Assembly (NCBI RefSeq): GCF_963855985.1
Contig: NC_087095.1
Coordinates: 11,666,001 to 11,730,000 of the forward strand
Direction: 5' to 3'
From: Ostrinia nubilalis
Taxonomy: Eukaryota > Arthropoda > Insecta > Lepidoptera > Crambidae
DNA length: 64,000 bases
The translations under genes and the position numbers were made by a program. The notes below the pieces were generated by a model. The model was given only the letters and a program-made list of their open reading frames with translations, was not told where the DNA came from and did not search any database. Below are positions 21,201 to 26,300 of this stretch, one piece after another. Numbering within the stretch: position 1 is the first letter of the stretch; each line of letters begins with the position of its first letter.

Positions 21201-21913
21201 ATAATCAACTCAAAAGCTGATACAGTACTAACACATTCAAAAAACAAATCTACATACATTAAAGTTTAACCAAAATATAGTGAAAGTTGTGAAAGTTCAA
21301 AAGGATTGTTAACTTTCTCTATGTGAAAATGAATTAAAAATATCAACAATAACTTGTCCCAAGCAACAAAGAAAATGCTACAGCTATTGGCAGGGATTTG
21401 AAACCAAAGGTATTATTATTAACTGCTCAGTCCACTCAAAGGTAAATGACTTCACAGCACCTGTTCTTTGTACCACTACACAATACGTACAATGTACCTA
21501 TAGGTCATGACATCAAACTTTCAACGAAAGTACAAGGCAAATGAGAGGATAGTTAGATATTATGAAAGAAAATCGGTTTATTTTTGTCTAAAGCATAACA
21601 TTGCACACATAAAGACGTCGTAGACATTTCCACAGTTTGTAACAAAGGATCAGCTGAGAGTGTTACCTTGAACGGTTTTTTTCGTTGAGCGCGGGACAAA
21701 TGTGTTCTGAAGGTTTGGTCTCCTCCACCCTCGCCAATTGTTGCACAGACTTTCAGGTTCCGAACTCCAGCTACACAAAGAATCTTCTTCGAAACGTTCT
21801 GAATCCTCGAAACTGAAATGGTCTCCCTCTTCCCAGTCGAGCAGTGGAGACCCCACGTCGACCGGGGCAGCTTGACGGCCCCCTTTTCCATTATTATTTG
21901 ATGCCCCCGCCAC
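8..21913 (-). CDS. Zswim8: ZSWIM8/Dorado ubiquitin-ligase receptor, gene span (3' part off window)
   Basis: Twenty-three exons join with matching phases into 1,371 codons that follow human ZSWIM8 (about 1,840 aa, from memory) in order and without gaps in the conserved blocks. Seen: an acidic N-terminal block (residues 25-60), the SWIM zinc motif CxCx6CxH at C199/C201/C208/H210, the block [15 protein letters not shown] that follows it, PLRGREPEG near residue 350, FRVGLFALE near 825, and [15 protein letters not shown] near 1255. Family knowledge: ZSWIM8 (fly Dorado) is the substrate receptor of a CUL3/Elongin-BC ligase that ubiquitinates Argonaute and triggers target-directed microRNA decay. 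Exons in order: 21667-21913, 20625-20876, 20333-20496, 19808-20118, 19120-19315, 18272-18400, 17825-17932, 17074-17334, 16597-16746, 16297-16381, 15685-15890, 14295-14461, 13590-13743, 12820-13037, 12111-12204, 11423-11614, 10827-10976, 9560-9789, 2812-2979, 2030-2142, 1462-1559, 589-799, 8-216. The last exon ends in a donor, so more exons lie left of the window. The start codon is uncertain (GTG). Confidence 0.95.
217..588. other. Zswim8 intron 22
   Basis: AT-rich intron. I see no repeat or coding feature in it. Confidence 0.6.
589..799 (-). CDS. Zswim8: Zswim8 exon 22
   Basis: Residues 1232-1302: [19 protein letters not shown] and [14 protein letters not shown] are near-identical to human. 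The acceptor ATTACACAG lies only about 21 bp from a MITE (821-1018) inserted in the upstream intron. Confidence 0.95.
821..1018. mobile_element. Palindromic MITE, copy 1 (Zswim8 intron 21)
   Basis: About 198 bp with inverted ends starting TGGTCCGTGAGCACGTAGAA and arms of roughly 75 bp that include TAGCTACCCATCCTTATCGC and its reverse complement. A near-identical copy lies at 34021-34218 in HERC4. The exact ends and target duplication are unclear to within about 10 bp. It has no coding capacity. Confidence 0.85.
1462..1559 (-). CDS. Zswim8: Zswim8 exon 21
   Basis: Residues 1199-1231: [20 protein letters not shown] and [13 protein letters not shown], matching the human GQAMEIG...VECWDGHLTPPEVASLAD. 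Donor AAG|GTTAGT is weaker than the others. Confidence 0.93.
1626..1953. mobile_element. MITE in Zswim8 intron 20
   Basis: Ends TAGGCCAGTAGAATTAAA and the inverted match TTCTACTGGCCTA enclose about 330 bp. The inverted similarity continues for some 35 bp (AAATAATTC against GAATTATTT). Non-coding. Confidence 0.7.
2030..2142 (-). CDS. Zswim8: Zswim8 exon 20
   Basis: Residues 1161-1199: [20 protein letters not shown] and [11 protein letters not shown], as in vertebrates. Phase 2 to phase 1. Confidence 0.95.
2203..2785 (+). mobile_element. RTE-type LINE 3' end, split by an insertion
   Basis: 2203-2300 carries the tail coding pattern of lepidopteran RTE reverse transcriptases (GGTGGACCGACGATCTGGTG), and 2728-2785 carries the matching end (GGCCTTTGTCCAGCAGTGGA). 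Between them about 425 bp of AT-rich DNA starting with repeated AAATTC units looks like another retroposon tail inserted into the first. Related RTE tails occur at 26257-26510, 27438-27510, 40308-40475 and 15580-15655. Confidence 0.65.
2812..2979 (-). CDS. Zswim8: Zswim8 exon 19
   Basis: Residues 1105-1161: [36 protein letters not shown] and SSSTSLFT, matching the human RYKGRRPE...FYFELAKTVLIKAGG block. Donor CACAG|GTGAGA. Confidence 0.95.
3019..3143. mobile_element. Short palindromic MITE
   Basis: Left end GGCCACAGTTTTAGCTACTT and right end AAATGGGTAGCTGGAACCAC are imperfect inverted repeats. The inner CTCTCGCT...AACGAGACGACATGAC stretch recurs in reverse orientation at 13332-13425 in Zswim8 intron 13. 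Confidence 0.55.
3318..3386. repeat. Short tandem repeat of an ACAGACGAATGAGATA unit
   Basis: About four units of a 19-bp motif (ACAGACGAATGAGATACAC) with small variations. The core returns in reverse near 4382 and forward near 4461, inside the same inverted-repeat-bounded block. Confidence 0.75.
4195..4332 (+). mobile_element. LINE 3' tail with poly(A)
   Basis: Contains GGCCGGCAACGCACCTGTAA, ends in an A-run at 4320-4332, and reads as the last stretch of a Jockey-type ORF2 and its 3' end. The same tail in minus orientation is at 14499-14850. Confidence 0.7.
5640..6110 (-). pseudogene. Mariner/Tc1-superfamily transposase remnant
   Basis: Minus-strand frames carry [18 protein letters not shown], the conserved segment around the last catalytic acidic residue of mariner-like DDE transposases. 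The frame is broken and short. No terminal inverted repeats were identified. Confidence 0.65.
6203..6376 (-). repeat. 3' LTR
   Basis: Downstream LTR of the gag-only element, identical to 8904-9077. Preceded on the plus strand by ATAC (6199-6202). Confidence 0.85.
6560..7240. repeat. Minisatellite inside the LTR element
   Basis: About nine head-to-tail units of a 34-bp repeat (GGCCCCTAAGGCAAACACTG plus AACCAATGCTGTTA) at 6590-6905, then degenerate copies of the AGGCCCCGAAGGCAAG core every 45-60 bp up to 7240. It fills the space between gag and the 3' LTR. Confidence 0.85.
7271..8173 (-). CDS. Retrotransposon Gag polyprotein with zinc knuckle
   Basis: An intact 300-residue ORF from ATG at 8173 (the frame stays open upstream to a GTG). 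A Ser/Lys-rich basic N-terminus is followed by a capsid-like region with WIRNLE, W-x-E-K-L and AFPFTKNK, typical of retrotransposon Gag. A CCHC zinc knuckle ([14 protein letters not shown], residues about 271-284) near the C-terminus binds RNA. No pol frame follows; the minisatellite lies immediately downstream. Gag would package element RNA in virus-like particles if expressed. The lack of stops agrees with a young insertion. Confidence 0.85.
   Translation of the reverse strand: MGRSKHSKWSHSSSSSSSSGRIKKKYKRDLKDKDKRIDALEGLIRELRKTSNYHNESTPSPPVSVSSVAWVPKTNFSEAISKPVVRYVGRNDFIPEFNPQTTSVSVEHWIRNLESTAKMHGWDERTLICNCTAKLSGYAKGWYEQQASYEISWIEWKEKLIKAFPFTKNKLSQIRDLVNRVRLPNEEPIEFYYNKLGIGMSCQLSDEVITEAIIGTLGNKLLEVGAKSAGCRDTASLLQYLASINNLDASVEQDQPVTALRSVSSNKNIKCFVCGKLGHKASRCRKSKEHRYKSSSSGED
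8904..9077 (-). repeat. 5' LTR
   Basis: 174-bp direct repeat, upstream copy in the element's own (minus) orientation. It matches the copy at 6203-6376 base for base and is followed by the target-duplication tetranucleotide ATAC. Confidence 0.85.
9250..9330. repeat. Dispersed repeat fragment
   Basis: ATGGCAAGAATGCAAAGTAA and flanks recur in reverse orientation near 5195-5245, so both are pieces of one dispersed family. The class is not identified. Confidence 0.45.
9560..9789 (-). CDS. Zswim8: Zswim8 exon 18 (His/Ser-rich)
   Basis: Residues 1029-1105. Roughly half is a low-complexity run of HASHSGH-like triplets rich in His, Ser, Gly and Pro, replacing the disordered linker of the vertebrate protein. 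Acceptor GATATCCAG, donor TTCTAG|GTAAGG, phase 0 to phase 2. The 6.6-kb intron that follows holds most transposons of this gene. Confidence 0.88.
9849..9958. repeat. Small inverted-repeat element
   Basis: TCAATGACAGGGGGCGC and GGCGCCCCACTGTCAATG bound about 105 bp in Zswim8 intron 17, just upstream of exon 18. Probably a short MITE. Confidence 0.5.
10472..10757. mobile_element. MITE of the 'gatagccctca' family, copy 1
   Basis: Starts with TGAGGGTTATTGGCACCACT and ends with AAATGATAGCCCTCA; the ends are inverted relatives. A related copy with GCGCCACT motifs and the same end lies at about 39950-40252. Confidence 0.55.
10827..10976 (-). CDS. Zswim8: Zswim8 exon 17
   Basis: Residues 979-1028. 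It starts LLDRE as in human and then becomes a Tyr/Pro/Ser-rich linker. Acceptor TTTACAG, donor TCACAG|GTATGC. Confidence 0.9.
11423..11614 (-). CDS. Zswim8: Zswim8 exon 16
   Basis: Residues 915-978: [36 protein letters not shown] and [15 protein letters not shown], almost the human sequence. In phase 0 at both ends. Confidence 0.97.
11726..12062 (+). mobile_element. tRNA-derived SINE
   Basis: The head has polymerase III A-box and B-box motifs (TGGTCTAGTGGT; GGTTCGATTCC) and folds only loosely as a tRNA. It is followed by a 260-bp unrelated body and ends in a T-rich tail at about 12050-12060. It lies in Zswim8 intron 15, opposite in strand. Confidence 0.75.
12111..12204 (-). CDS. Zswim8: Zswim8 exon 15
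   Basis: Residues 883-914: [17 protein letters not shown], matching human LPLMLASFIFDVL. Phase 2 to phase 0; donor CCA|GTAAGT. Confidence 0.93.
12490..12757. repeat. Duplicated 55-bp segment
   Basis: CTTTTCACACGTTTC followed by CTATCTACATTCCTAA occurs at 12495-12543 and again at 12707-12755, about 212 bp apart in the same orientation. Confidence 0.55.
12820..13037 (-). CDS. Zswim8: Zswim8 exon 14
   Basis: Residues 811-883: [33 protein letters not shown] and ALLKKLPTG, nearly identical to vertebrates. Donor TTTGAG|GTAAAG. Confidence 0.96.
13332..13425. repeat. Reverse copy of the 3.0-kb MITE
   Basis: TGTCATGTCGTCTCGTTCTA and the following 60 bases are the reverse complement of the interior of 3019-3143. 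Confidence 0.55.
13590..13743 (-). CDS. Zswim8: Zswim8 exon 13
   Basis: Residues 759-810: a basic linker and then [14 protein letters not shown], matching human ATNTLSKAAFLLT. Phase 2 to phase 0. Confidence 0.92.
14295..14461 (-). CDS. Zswim8: Zswim8 exon 12
   Basis: Residues 704-759. The block [20 protein letters not shown] matches human EVLFACAEALHAHGYSSEA and starts the helical-repeat half of the protein. Acceptor CTTCTAG, donor GCTAG|GTAAGT. Confidence 0.93.
14499..14850 (-). pseudogene. 5'-truncated Jockey-type LINE, ORF2 C-terminus
   Basis: The minus strand reads [20 protein letters not shown] followed by [13 protein letters not shown] and LKGRQRTCN, the familiar end of lepidopteran Jockey-like reverse-transcriptase ORFs. 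A 3' tail and a T-run (poly(A) on its own strand) follow at 14499-14509. No functional ORF remains. Confidence 0.75.
14903..15084. mobile_element. Helitron-like element (Lep1-like type)
   Basis: Starts CTACTAATATTATAAATGTG and ends AAAGCTAG before T, fitting the CTRR end of Helitrons. Related copies are at 18766-18992 and 41206-41399. No replicase. Confidence 0.65.
15085..15276. mobile_element. Helitron-like element, second subfamily
   Basis: Starts TCTAATATATAAAAATAAGT and ends in GGCCGCTAG before T, directly abutting the previous copy. A close relative is at 33548-33734. Confidence 0.65.
15580..15655 (-). mobile_element. RTE-type LINE tail
   Basis: TAGGACGTCCACTGCTGAAC reads on the minus strand as the AQQ/VQQWTS end of RTE reverse transcriptase. 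Confidence 0.5.
15685..15890 (-). CDS. Zswim8: Zswim8 exon 11
   Basis: Residues 635-703, an acidic serine-rich tract containing [16 protein letters not shown]. This equals the acidic linker before the second conserved half of ZSWIM8. Donor GCTATG|GTAATT. Confidence 0.88.
15996..16191. mobile_element. MITE with GGCCCGGTTTC ends
   Basis: GGCCCGGTTTCAACCAAGGT at the left and CCATGGTGGAAACCGGGCC at the right are inverted repeats, with GAGCGGAG and its inverse further in. About 196 bp in Zswim8 intron 10. Confidence 0.75.
16297..16381 (-). CDS. Zswim8: Zswim8 exon 10
   Basis: Residues 607-635, a short Ser/Gly/Pro-rich disordered linker. Acceptor TTTTTTTAG, donor GAAG|GTAAGA, phase 0 to phase 1. 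Support is from phase continuity between exons 9 and 11. Confidence 0.82.
16597..16746 (-). CDS. Zswim8: Zswim8 exon 9
   Basis: Residues 557-606, in the poorly conserved middle linker. It is called from the open phase-0 frame and good splice signals (TTTTAG acceptor, CAA|GTAAGT donor) rather than from homology. Confidence 0.85.
17074..17334 (-). CDS. Zswim8: Zswim8 exon 8
   Basis: Residues 470-556. A His/Ser-rich start is followed by [19 protein letters not shown] and IPGVTYTK, which match the human FPGFRPAVEACYFNWEE...PGVTY block. Donor CATCAG|GTCAGT. Confidence 0.94.
17825..17932 (-). CDS. Zswim8: Zswim8 exon 7
   Basis: Residues 434-469: [20 protein letters not shown] and QWHMKVLDK, aligned with the human LWRLAVLDPALSP segment. 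Phase 0 both ends. Confidence 0.94.
18190..18257 (-). pseudogene. Partial duplicate of Zswim8 exon 6 and its acceptor
   Basis: About 68 bp in intron 6 repeat the end of intron 5 and the first codons of exon 6 (offset 161 bp). The copy keeps the AG acceptor and reads [10 protein letters not shown], with the second conserved Trp changed to Arg. It lacks the HACSSLCDE end and so looks like a decayed tandem duplicate or a decoy acceptor. Confidence 0.65.
18272..18400 (-). CDS. Zswim8: Zswim8 exon 6
   Basis: Residues 391-433: [17 protein letters not shown], a Gly/Ser-rich linker, and HACSSLCDE, matching the vertebrate GWWYS...ACASMCDE block. Acceptor TTTCACAG, donor GATGAG|GTAAGA, phase 0 both ends. 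A decayed partial copy of its 5' part lies downstream at 18190-18257. Confidence 0.93.
18766..18992. mobile_element. Helitron-like element
   Basis: TATACTAATATTATAAATGC start; a GC-rich hairpin (GGCGGGCGAAGCCGCGGGCG) just before the CTAG end at 18992. Lies in Zswim8 intron 5. Confidence 0.7.
19120..19315 (-). CDS. Zswim8: Zswim8 exon 5
   Basis: Residues 325-390: [37 protein letters not shown] and [14 protein letters not shown]. Acceptor TCTTTCAG, donor GAACAG|GTAAGA. Confidence 0.95.
19376..19516 (+). mobile_element. tRNA-derived SINE fragment
   Basis: An A-box-like TAGCCGAACGGTGAATGGG and a B-box GGATTCGAATCCC are spaced as in tRNA-type promoters. The body is short. Confidence 0.55.
19808..20118 (-). 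CDS. Zswim8: Zswim8 exon 4
   Basis: Residues 222-325: [11 protein letters not shown], then [29 protein letters not shown] and [11 protein letters not shown]. This is the strongly conserved helical stretch after the SWIM finger, in the part of the family implicated in ligase assembly. Phase 0 to phase 2. Confidence 0.95.
20333..20496 (-). CDS. Zswim8: Zswim8 exon 3 (SWIM zinc finger)
   Basis: Residues 167-221. Contains the SWIM motif read as [14 protein letters not shown], with Zn ligands C199, C201, C208 and H210, flanked by [11 protein letters not shown] and AVCLYRIHL. The exon ends in phase 0 at CATTTA|GTAAGT. Confidence 0.95.
20625..20876 (-). CDS. Zswim8: Zswim8 exon 2
   Basis: Residues 83-166, with [20 protein letters not shown] and [16 protein letters not shown], nearly identical to the vertebrate protein. 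Acceptor TTTTCAG, donor CAAATTG|GTATGT, phase 1 to phase 1. Confidence 0.95.
21667..21913 (-). CDS. Zswim8: Zswim8 exon 1 (start codon uncertain)
   Basis: Encodes residues 1-82 including [15 protein letters not shown] and [12 protein letters not shown], the hallmark N-terminus of ZSWIM8. It ends at CAAG|GTAACA in phase 1. The frame opens after an in-frame TAA about 24 bases upstream, and the only start-like codon is GTG (21911-21913) in the context AAAGTGGCG. There is no in-frame ATG in this exon. Either a start is split by an upstream intron, or GTG is used, or the ATG is mutated. Confidence 0.88.
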
Positions 21914-23331
21914 TTTAATTAATTTATTCGAAATTTATATAATTAAAATTCGCTGGATAATTTCAGCGAATTACCACAGGGGGTTTTCACGATTATAAAA
22001 TAAGCATAACTATGAAAGACATAAGTCGATTTATGTCGCTATAGAAATTATTTTAAATAAAAGATACAAGGAAATAAAATACATCACAAACTGGGAGTTG
22101 AAAATCAAACGAAATGTACTAAATAAATCCCCATTGAGCACAATAACAAATATGGCCGAACAACGTCCCGTCCGTCTGGTCATAGACGAAACCATTTATT
22201 TTTTTATTATAAAAAAAGTTTTACCAAATATCATAGACTAAACAGGAAAAGAAAATGTTAAATAATATCAATAGATGGCGTTATTTACTAGTATAAGAAT
22301 AGCATTCTTATAAAGGTGTGTCTACATCATAGGCAAAAATTAAAACTGATTAAGGGATAGTGCCAGGGTCTGGACCAAGTGTTGCCCAGAATCAACCCAT
22401 AGTGCATTTTGTTCCTCAGGCCTAACTAATACTAATGTGAAAACCGAAGCGCACTGAAATCTATCTCTGGAGTTAAGAGAAAAAAAGAGTTTTGTTTTGA
22501 ATTATTTACATACAAAATATCATCGATGTATACGTACTACGCATAAGTAGGTTCACGATTGTAGCATTAAATAACACTCACTATGTTGAACTTAACCATA
22601 TTGCATCCGTACACCTTACTTTAGTACGACTTCGACATTCTTTATAAGCGATCAAGCGCTGTTGCAGTAGTTTGGTTAGTTGACAGAAATGACCGAACCG
22701 ATTTGTGAGATACGCCTGGAAACCCCAATAAATCTGCTACATATTAAGTAAAAATAATATTAAAAAAACATCCCATCTTCTGACGCAGTTTGGTAATAAG
22801 CTAAATGTATCAAAACATTTCAGTCCATCTCTTGTAACTCGATGTAAAATTTCGATACAAAAATGAAATATGTTATCGATTAGTTAACTAATTTGGTATC
22901 AATTGATAATACCAAACAATACCAATATGTTACATCACTATTATTGACAGTGCTTGTCACTTGTCAGTCAGCCCAGCTGACAGATAAACGTGTTCCTTTT
23001 CAACTATTGTTGTAACAAATTTTGATAATTCTGTTGATTTCAAGCATTGCTTTTATAGTAAATTGTTGAAATTGAACGTTTTTCTGAATAAACTACAAAA
23101 TTAGCTGTCAAAGAACATTAATAGGAAGATTGTTCTCGACTTTTGCAAAATGTATTTGTATTATTTTAATTTAAAATGTCTTTGTTAAAATTGATGGTGT
23201 AGCGACTGTTTATTTAAAGATATATTTAAATTCTCATCTACCTCCGTTCATAATAGACTGGATCGTTTAGTGTAGAGGTTAGAGTTCTAGGTTGTAAAAT
23301 TTAAAAGTCATTGACCAAGCAGTACACAAAA
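21914..23331. promoter_or_regulatory. Shared bidirectional promoter region of Zswim8 and HERC4
   Basis: About 1.4 kb between the first coding exons of two divergent genes. It must hold both transcription starts and 5' leaders. The sequence is AT-rich with no clear TATA box or GC island, so the exact starts cannot be placed. Confidence 0.6.
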
Positions 23332-23397
23332 ATGTTTTGTTGGGGTAATGCAACTCATCACGAACTGTGTATTGAAGGCCATGAAACTATTGATTTG
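23332..23397 (+). CDS. HERC4: HERC4 exon 1 (start)
   Basis: ATG in the context ACAAAAATG. Encodes [20 protein letters not shown] and two more residues, the first strand of the RCC1 propeller. Donor TTG|GTAAGT, phase 0. Confidence 0.95.
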
Positions 23398-26300
23398 GTA
23401 AGTTTCAAATTAAATACGGTCTTGTACTTGAACGTCAATTGGCACTCCATCAATGGAATGTATTTGGATAATTACACAAATAAGTAGGTAACTGTATCCT
23501 TAGTATAATTGATAAAATTTCATGAATTAATGATAAGATGCTTCCATTGACATTCTATTTTATGTATTTGTATGTAAATAAATGATAAGAAACAGATTTA
23601 CCCACATTTTACAAACACATAATCGTCAGTCATAATTTTACTTGTAAATTGGTTGTACAATACCTAGTATTAAATAGGAAGTTTACAATTCATAATTTTT
23701 TTTGTTTATCATCTGTTTCAGGTCATAAAACCAACTTTGTCAAAATGGAAAGAGAGCAATCACATTCGTCTGGTGGCAGCTGGGGAGTTCCATTCCCTTT
23801 ACCTGACAAATCAGGGGCACCTCTACTCGTGCGGTAGCAATGAAGTTGGCCAGTTGGGCCGACACACGGACAGCAGAGAAGGGAAGTATCCAGGTAATAA
23901 GGTTTTATAGCTAGCCAATGAGCAATCGCATTGTTATTTATAATTAAAAATCATGTTTATAACATTTAGGCTGGGTTGCACCATCTGATATTATAACAAA
24001 CATCAAAAGTCTGTCAAACTCCATACACAGCACATTGGTTATGTTTATAGTTATACTTAAAGTAAGGTGATGCAACTTAGGCTCACTTTAGTTTGGTTAA
24101 GCAGGGCAATCAAAACCAGACTGATTGAAGCCTCTTGATTAGGCCATTGATTATTTATAAAAACTCATAGAACTCATTTATTTCTGTAAATAGGCTTAAA
24201 AAAAGCACTTTTAATCTTAACAAAAGACTGTTTTTATTTGTTTTAGCTTCAGTGGAAAAGCTAAAGGAGTTTAAAATATCAGCTGTAGCCTGTGGCTTGC
24301 AACACTCGCTAGCCTTGAACGAGTGGGGCCAGCCGTTCAGTTGGGGATGCAACAGCATGGGGCAACTCGGGCTTGACCCCAAGAATGATTCACACTCCCA
24401 TAACCTCCCAGCTATTGTGAGACCACTGGCTACAAAGAATGTGCTACAAATTGCTTGTGGTTCCTACCACTCAATAGCACTAACAAATAGTAAGTTATAC
24501 AGTTATAACCAAAAACTAAAAAGTTTAAACTTACTCAAATCTATCGAGTAAGTTGAAACTTTTTAGTTTGTGGTTATCATAAATTTAGCAATGCCATCTT
24601 GTTCATATCTGATGTCCATATCTTGTATTGATAAACATGTTACACCATAATTTACAACATTGTAGCATAAAGCAGCAAAAAAAACCAACTGAATTGAGAA
24701 TCTACTCCCTTCTGAAAGTCGGTTACCCAAATATTTTGTGGCAAATTCTTGTAACTCTGATTTAAAACCTTCATACTTTTTCTTTTCTTATTTTTTTTCC
24801 ATGAAACTGGTCCTGCCATGATGTTGGGTTAAACCCGAAGTATAGTTTAAACTTTTTAGATGGTGACCTGTACGCTTGGGGGGCCAACTCTTACGGCCAG
24901 TGTGGCCTGGGCACCATGTCCAGTAAGGAATCCGTGCCTCTACCTATTACGTCGCTGCTTGGCGTGCCAATAGCTTTAATAGCTTGTGGCAGTAACCACA
25001 CATTTGCCTTATCTAAGTAAGTATTTTTCATTTAGTGTATATTTTGACACAATATTTTGTTGTTTTTGAATACTGCAAAATGTTTATTTATATCATGAAA
25101 AACTTGATAACATAGTGTGAAGTAAAAGGTACATCTAGAAAATAATCTTAACATGTACATATTAAACAATAATAAGCCCATTATAAACTACAATCTCTTG
25201 ACATTTAATGTGAAAGAAATCTAGAATGAAACATTGTTTTTATCAGCAGTAGGTATAACCAGTATAACCACATGTGGTTTTGTGTTGATAATATTCTTCA
25301 ATTTATTTATTCTAATAAAACATTGTATTTTACTATCTTTCAGGTCTGGTGCTGTATTTGGTTGGGGTAAAAACACACATGGACAATTGGGACTGCAACA
25401 CAAAGATAACAGATGCTATCCTTCACACTTGAAGTCTTTACGAGATGTAAAAGTATGTTAATCCAAGCCACATATTTGCCTGTACAATGGGCGCAACAAG
25501 TTAAACAATGTCGTGCGACGGCGCGTGACGTGGACAATGTTCGGTGTGGTTTACAGGATGATGAAATTCTTGCGGGTGGTTTTTTATATTACCGCTGAAT
25601 ACCAGTGGCTGTGATGCGATCTCTGCCGTCACGGCTTATACTGAGCAGATGCCACTTTGGTGCTTGTACTCTGTTGCAGTCTTTAAGCTGTTACTTATTT
25701 GTAAATGCTTTAAATACTTGCATCAAATAAATACTTTTCTTTCTATTTTAAAAGTCATTCACCGGACTGGACATTCATGGCCTTTCTGTTGGTGAAAATA
25801 ATAGGTTTCTCATTATTTTATTTGATCTAAAGTTTAAACACGTTGCACGATATTGACAACTTGTTGCGCATCATTTTTGATGCATGGAAGGATGTCGCAT
25901 TATTTAATTATCAATGAAACAAATCCCATTTATCTTACCTAGATTACCTAAAAAACGTTTTTAATATGTCTTCATTAACTGCTTATTTGTAATTTTATGA
26001 TATTGGTCCATATTGTCAGTAGACTGTCTCTCGCAATAACTTGCGATTGATTTTGAGCCTTGTCATAAGAAGAACAGGTTCAAAATCTATTTTTACATCA
26101 ATACTATACTTTATAGGTATGTCACATTGCCTGCGGGGAAGACTTCACGGCCTTCCTAACGTTGGATGGCGGAGTGTTCACTTGTGGGAACGGCGAGTAT
26201 GGCCAGACTGGCCACGGAACTACGCGAGATGAACTTTTCCCTAGAAAGGTAATAATGTTTCTATTACATACTTTCCAGGCTCTTCCCGCGACCTTTACGA

